A DNA stretch of 34,659 nucleotides from Limnohabitans sp. Rim8 (GTDB taxonomy: Bacteria > Pseudomonadota > Gammaproteobacteria > Burkholderiales > Burkholderiaceae_C): NCBI GenBank assembly GCA_945901045.1, contig CAMDKK010000042.1, forward strand, positions 1 through 34,659. Direction: 5' to 3'. Below the pieces are notes generated by a model, which was not told where the DNA came from, made no database searches, and was given only the letters and a program-made list of their open reading frames with translations. Positions within the stretch are counted from its first letter, which is position 1; each line of letters starts with the position of its first letter. Below are positions 34,653 through 34,659 of the stretch, one piece after another. Both the position numbers and the translations under genes were made by a program.

Positions 34653-34659
34653 ATGAACG
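34653..34659 (+). CDS. Start of a gene cut by the window edge
   Basis: An ATG at 34653 follows a good GGAGAT ribosome-binding site at 34643-34648; only ATG AAC and one further base are visible. The identity cannot be determined; a transposase is one possibility from the leader's appearance. Confidence 0.45.

Larger units (their letters stand above)
34514..34659 (+). mobile_element. Possible left end of an insertion sequence
   Basis: Upstream of a new gene start at the window edge lies a non-coding leader that begins near TAGTGTCCGG (34514-34523) and contains a perfect hairpin (ACTCGCT/AGCGAGT at 34539-34555). It abuts the damaged 5' end of the ATPase gene. This layout would fit the terminal repeat and leader of an IS4-like element, but the other end is outside the window and the transposase cannot be seen. 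Confidence 0.3.

Overview
The window looks like chromosomal DNA from a betaproteobacterium of the order Burkholderiales, most likely family Comamonadaceae. This is inferred from gene content: three Bug/TctC-type substrate-binding proteins, a fused indolepyruvate ferredoxin oxidoreductase, a YhdP-glnE divergent pair, minCDE and a FixJ-type two-component pair. Family assignments come from reading motifs in the translated sequence; no database search was possible. There are no rRNA, tRNA or CRISPR features.

Layout. 1-2724: the 3' end of a ykgJ-like gene, a class II aldolase-family protein, a pirin and a Spy/CpxP-like periplasmic protein, all on +. 2725-3077: an AT-rich gene-free stretch with two perfect DnaA boxes, two near-matches and a CTA trinucleotide run; it has the architecture of a bacterial replication origin. 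3078-4990: the division-site operon minC-minD-minE, closed by a terminator. 5000-5226: a long nested inverted repeat. 5227-6210: an orphan Bug protein. 6294-9833 (-): fused indolepyruvate ferredoxin oxidoreductase, divergent from an Lrp/AsnC regulator (9955-10422) across a palindrome. 10523-13231: a Bug protein and an MhpA-like aromatic-ring hydroxylase. 13233-15171 (-): a Bug protein behind a pdxA-family dehydrogenase, divergent from a GntR/FCD regulator with a palindromic operator between them. 15945-17642 (-): gamma-glutamyltransferase. 17643-18075: gene-poor, with the decayed 3' end of a livF-like gene. 18076-19287 (-): MltA, whose start codon overlaps that of a divergent 53-residue membrane protein. 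19455-26242 (-): response regulator, sensor kinase and YhdP, closely spaced. 26285-29050: glnE. 29150-33388: a membrane-fusion protein and an RND pump. 33400-34442 (-): a broken AAA ATPase gene. The right edge carries a new gene start that may belong to an insertion sequence.

How the genes work together. The middle third is a catabolic accessory region: uptake receptors for organic acids, an aromatic hydroxylase, a PdxA-type dehydrogenase and an arylpyruvate oxidoreductase, with local Lrp and GntR regulators next to palindromes. The flanks hold housekeeping functions: division-site selection, murein turnover, outer-membrane lipid transport, nitrogen control and efflux. The most notable signal is the origin-like element directly upstream of minC, which would place replication initiation beside the Min operon. 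dnaA and dnaN are not in the window, so whole-replicon GC skew is the decisive check.
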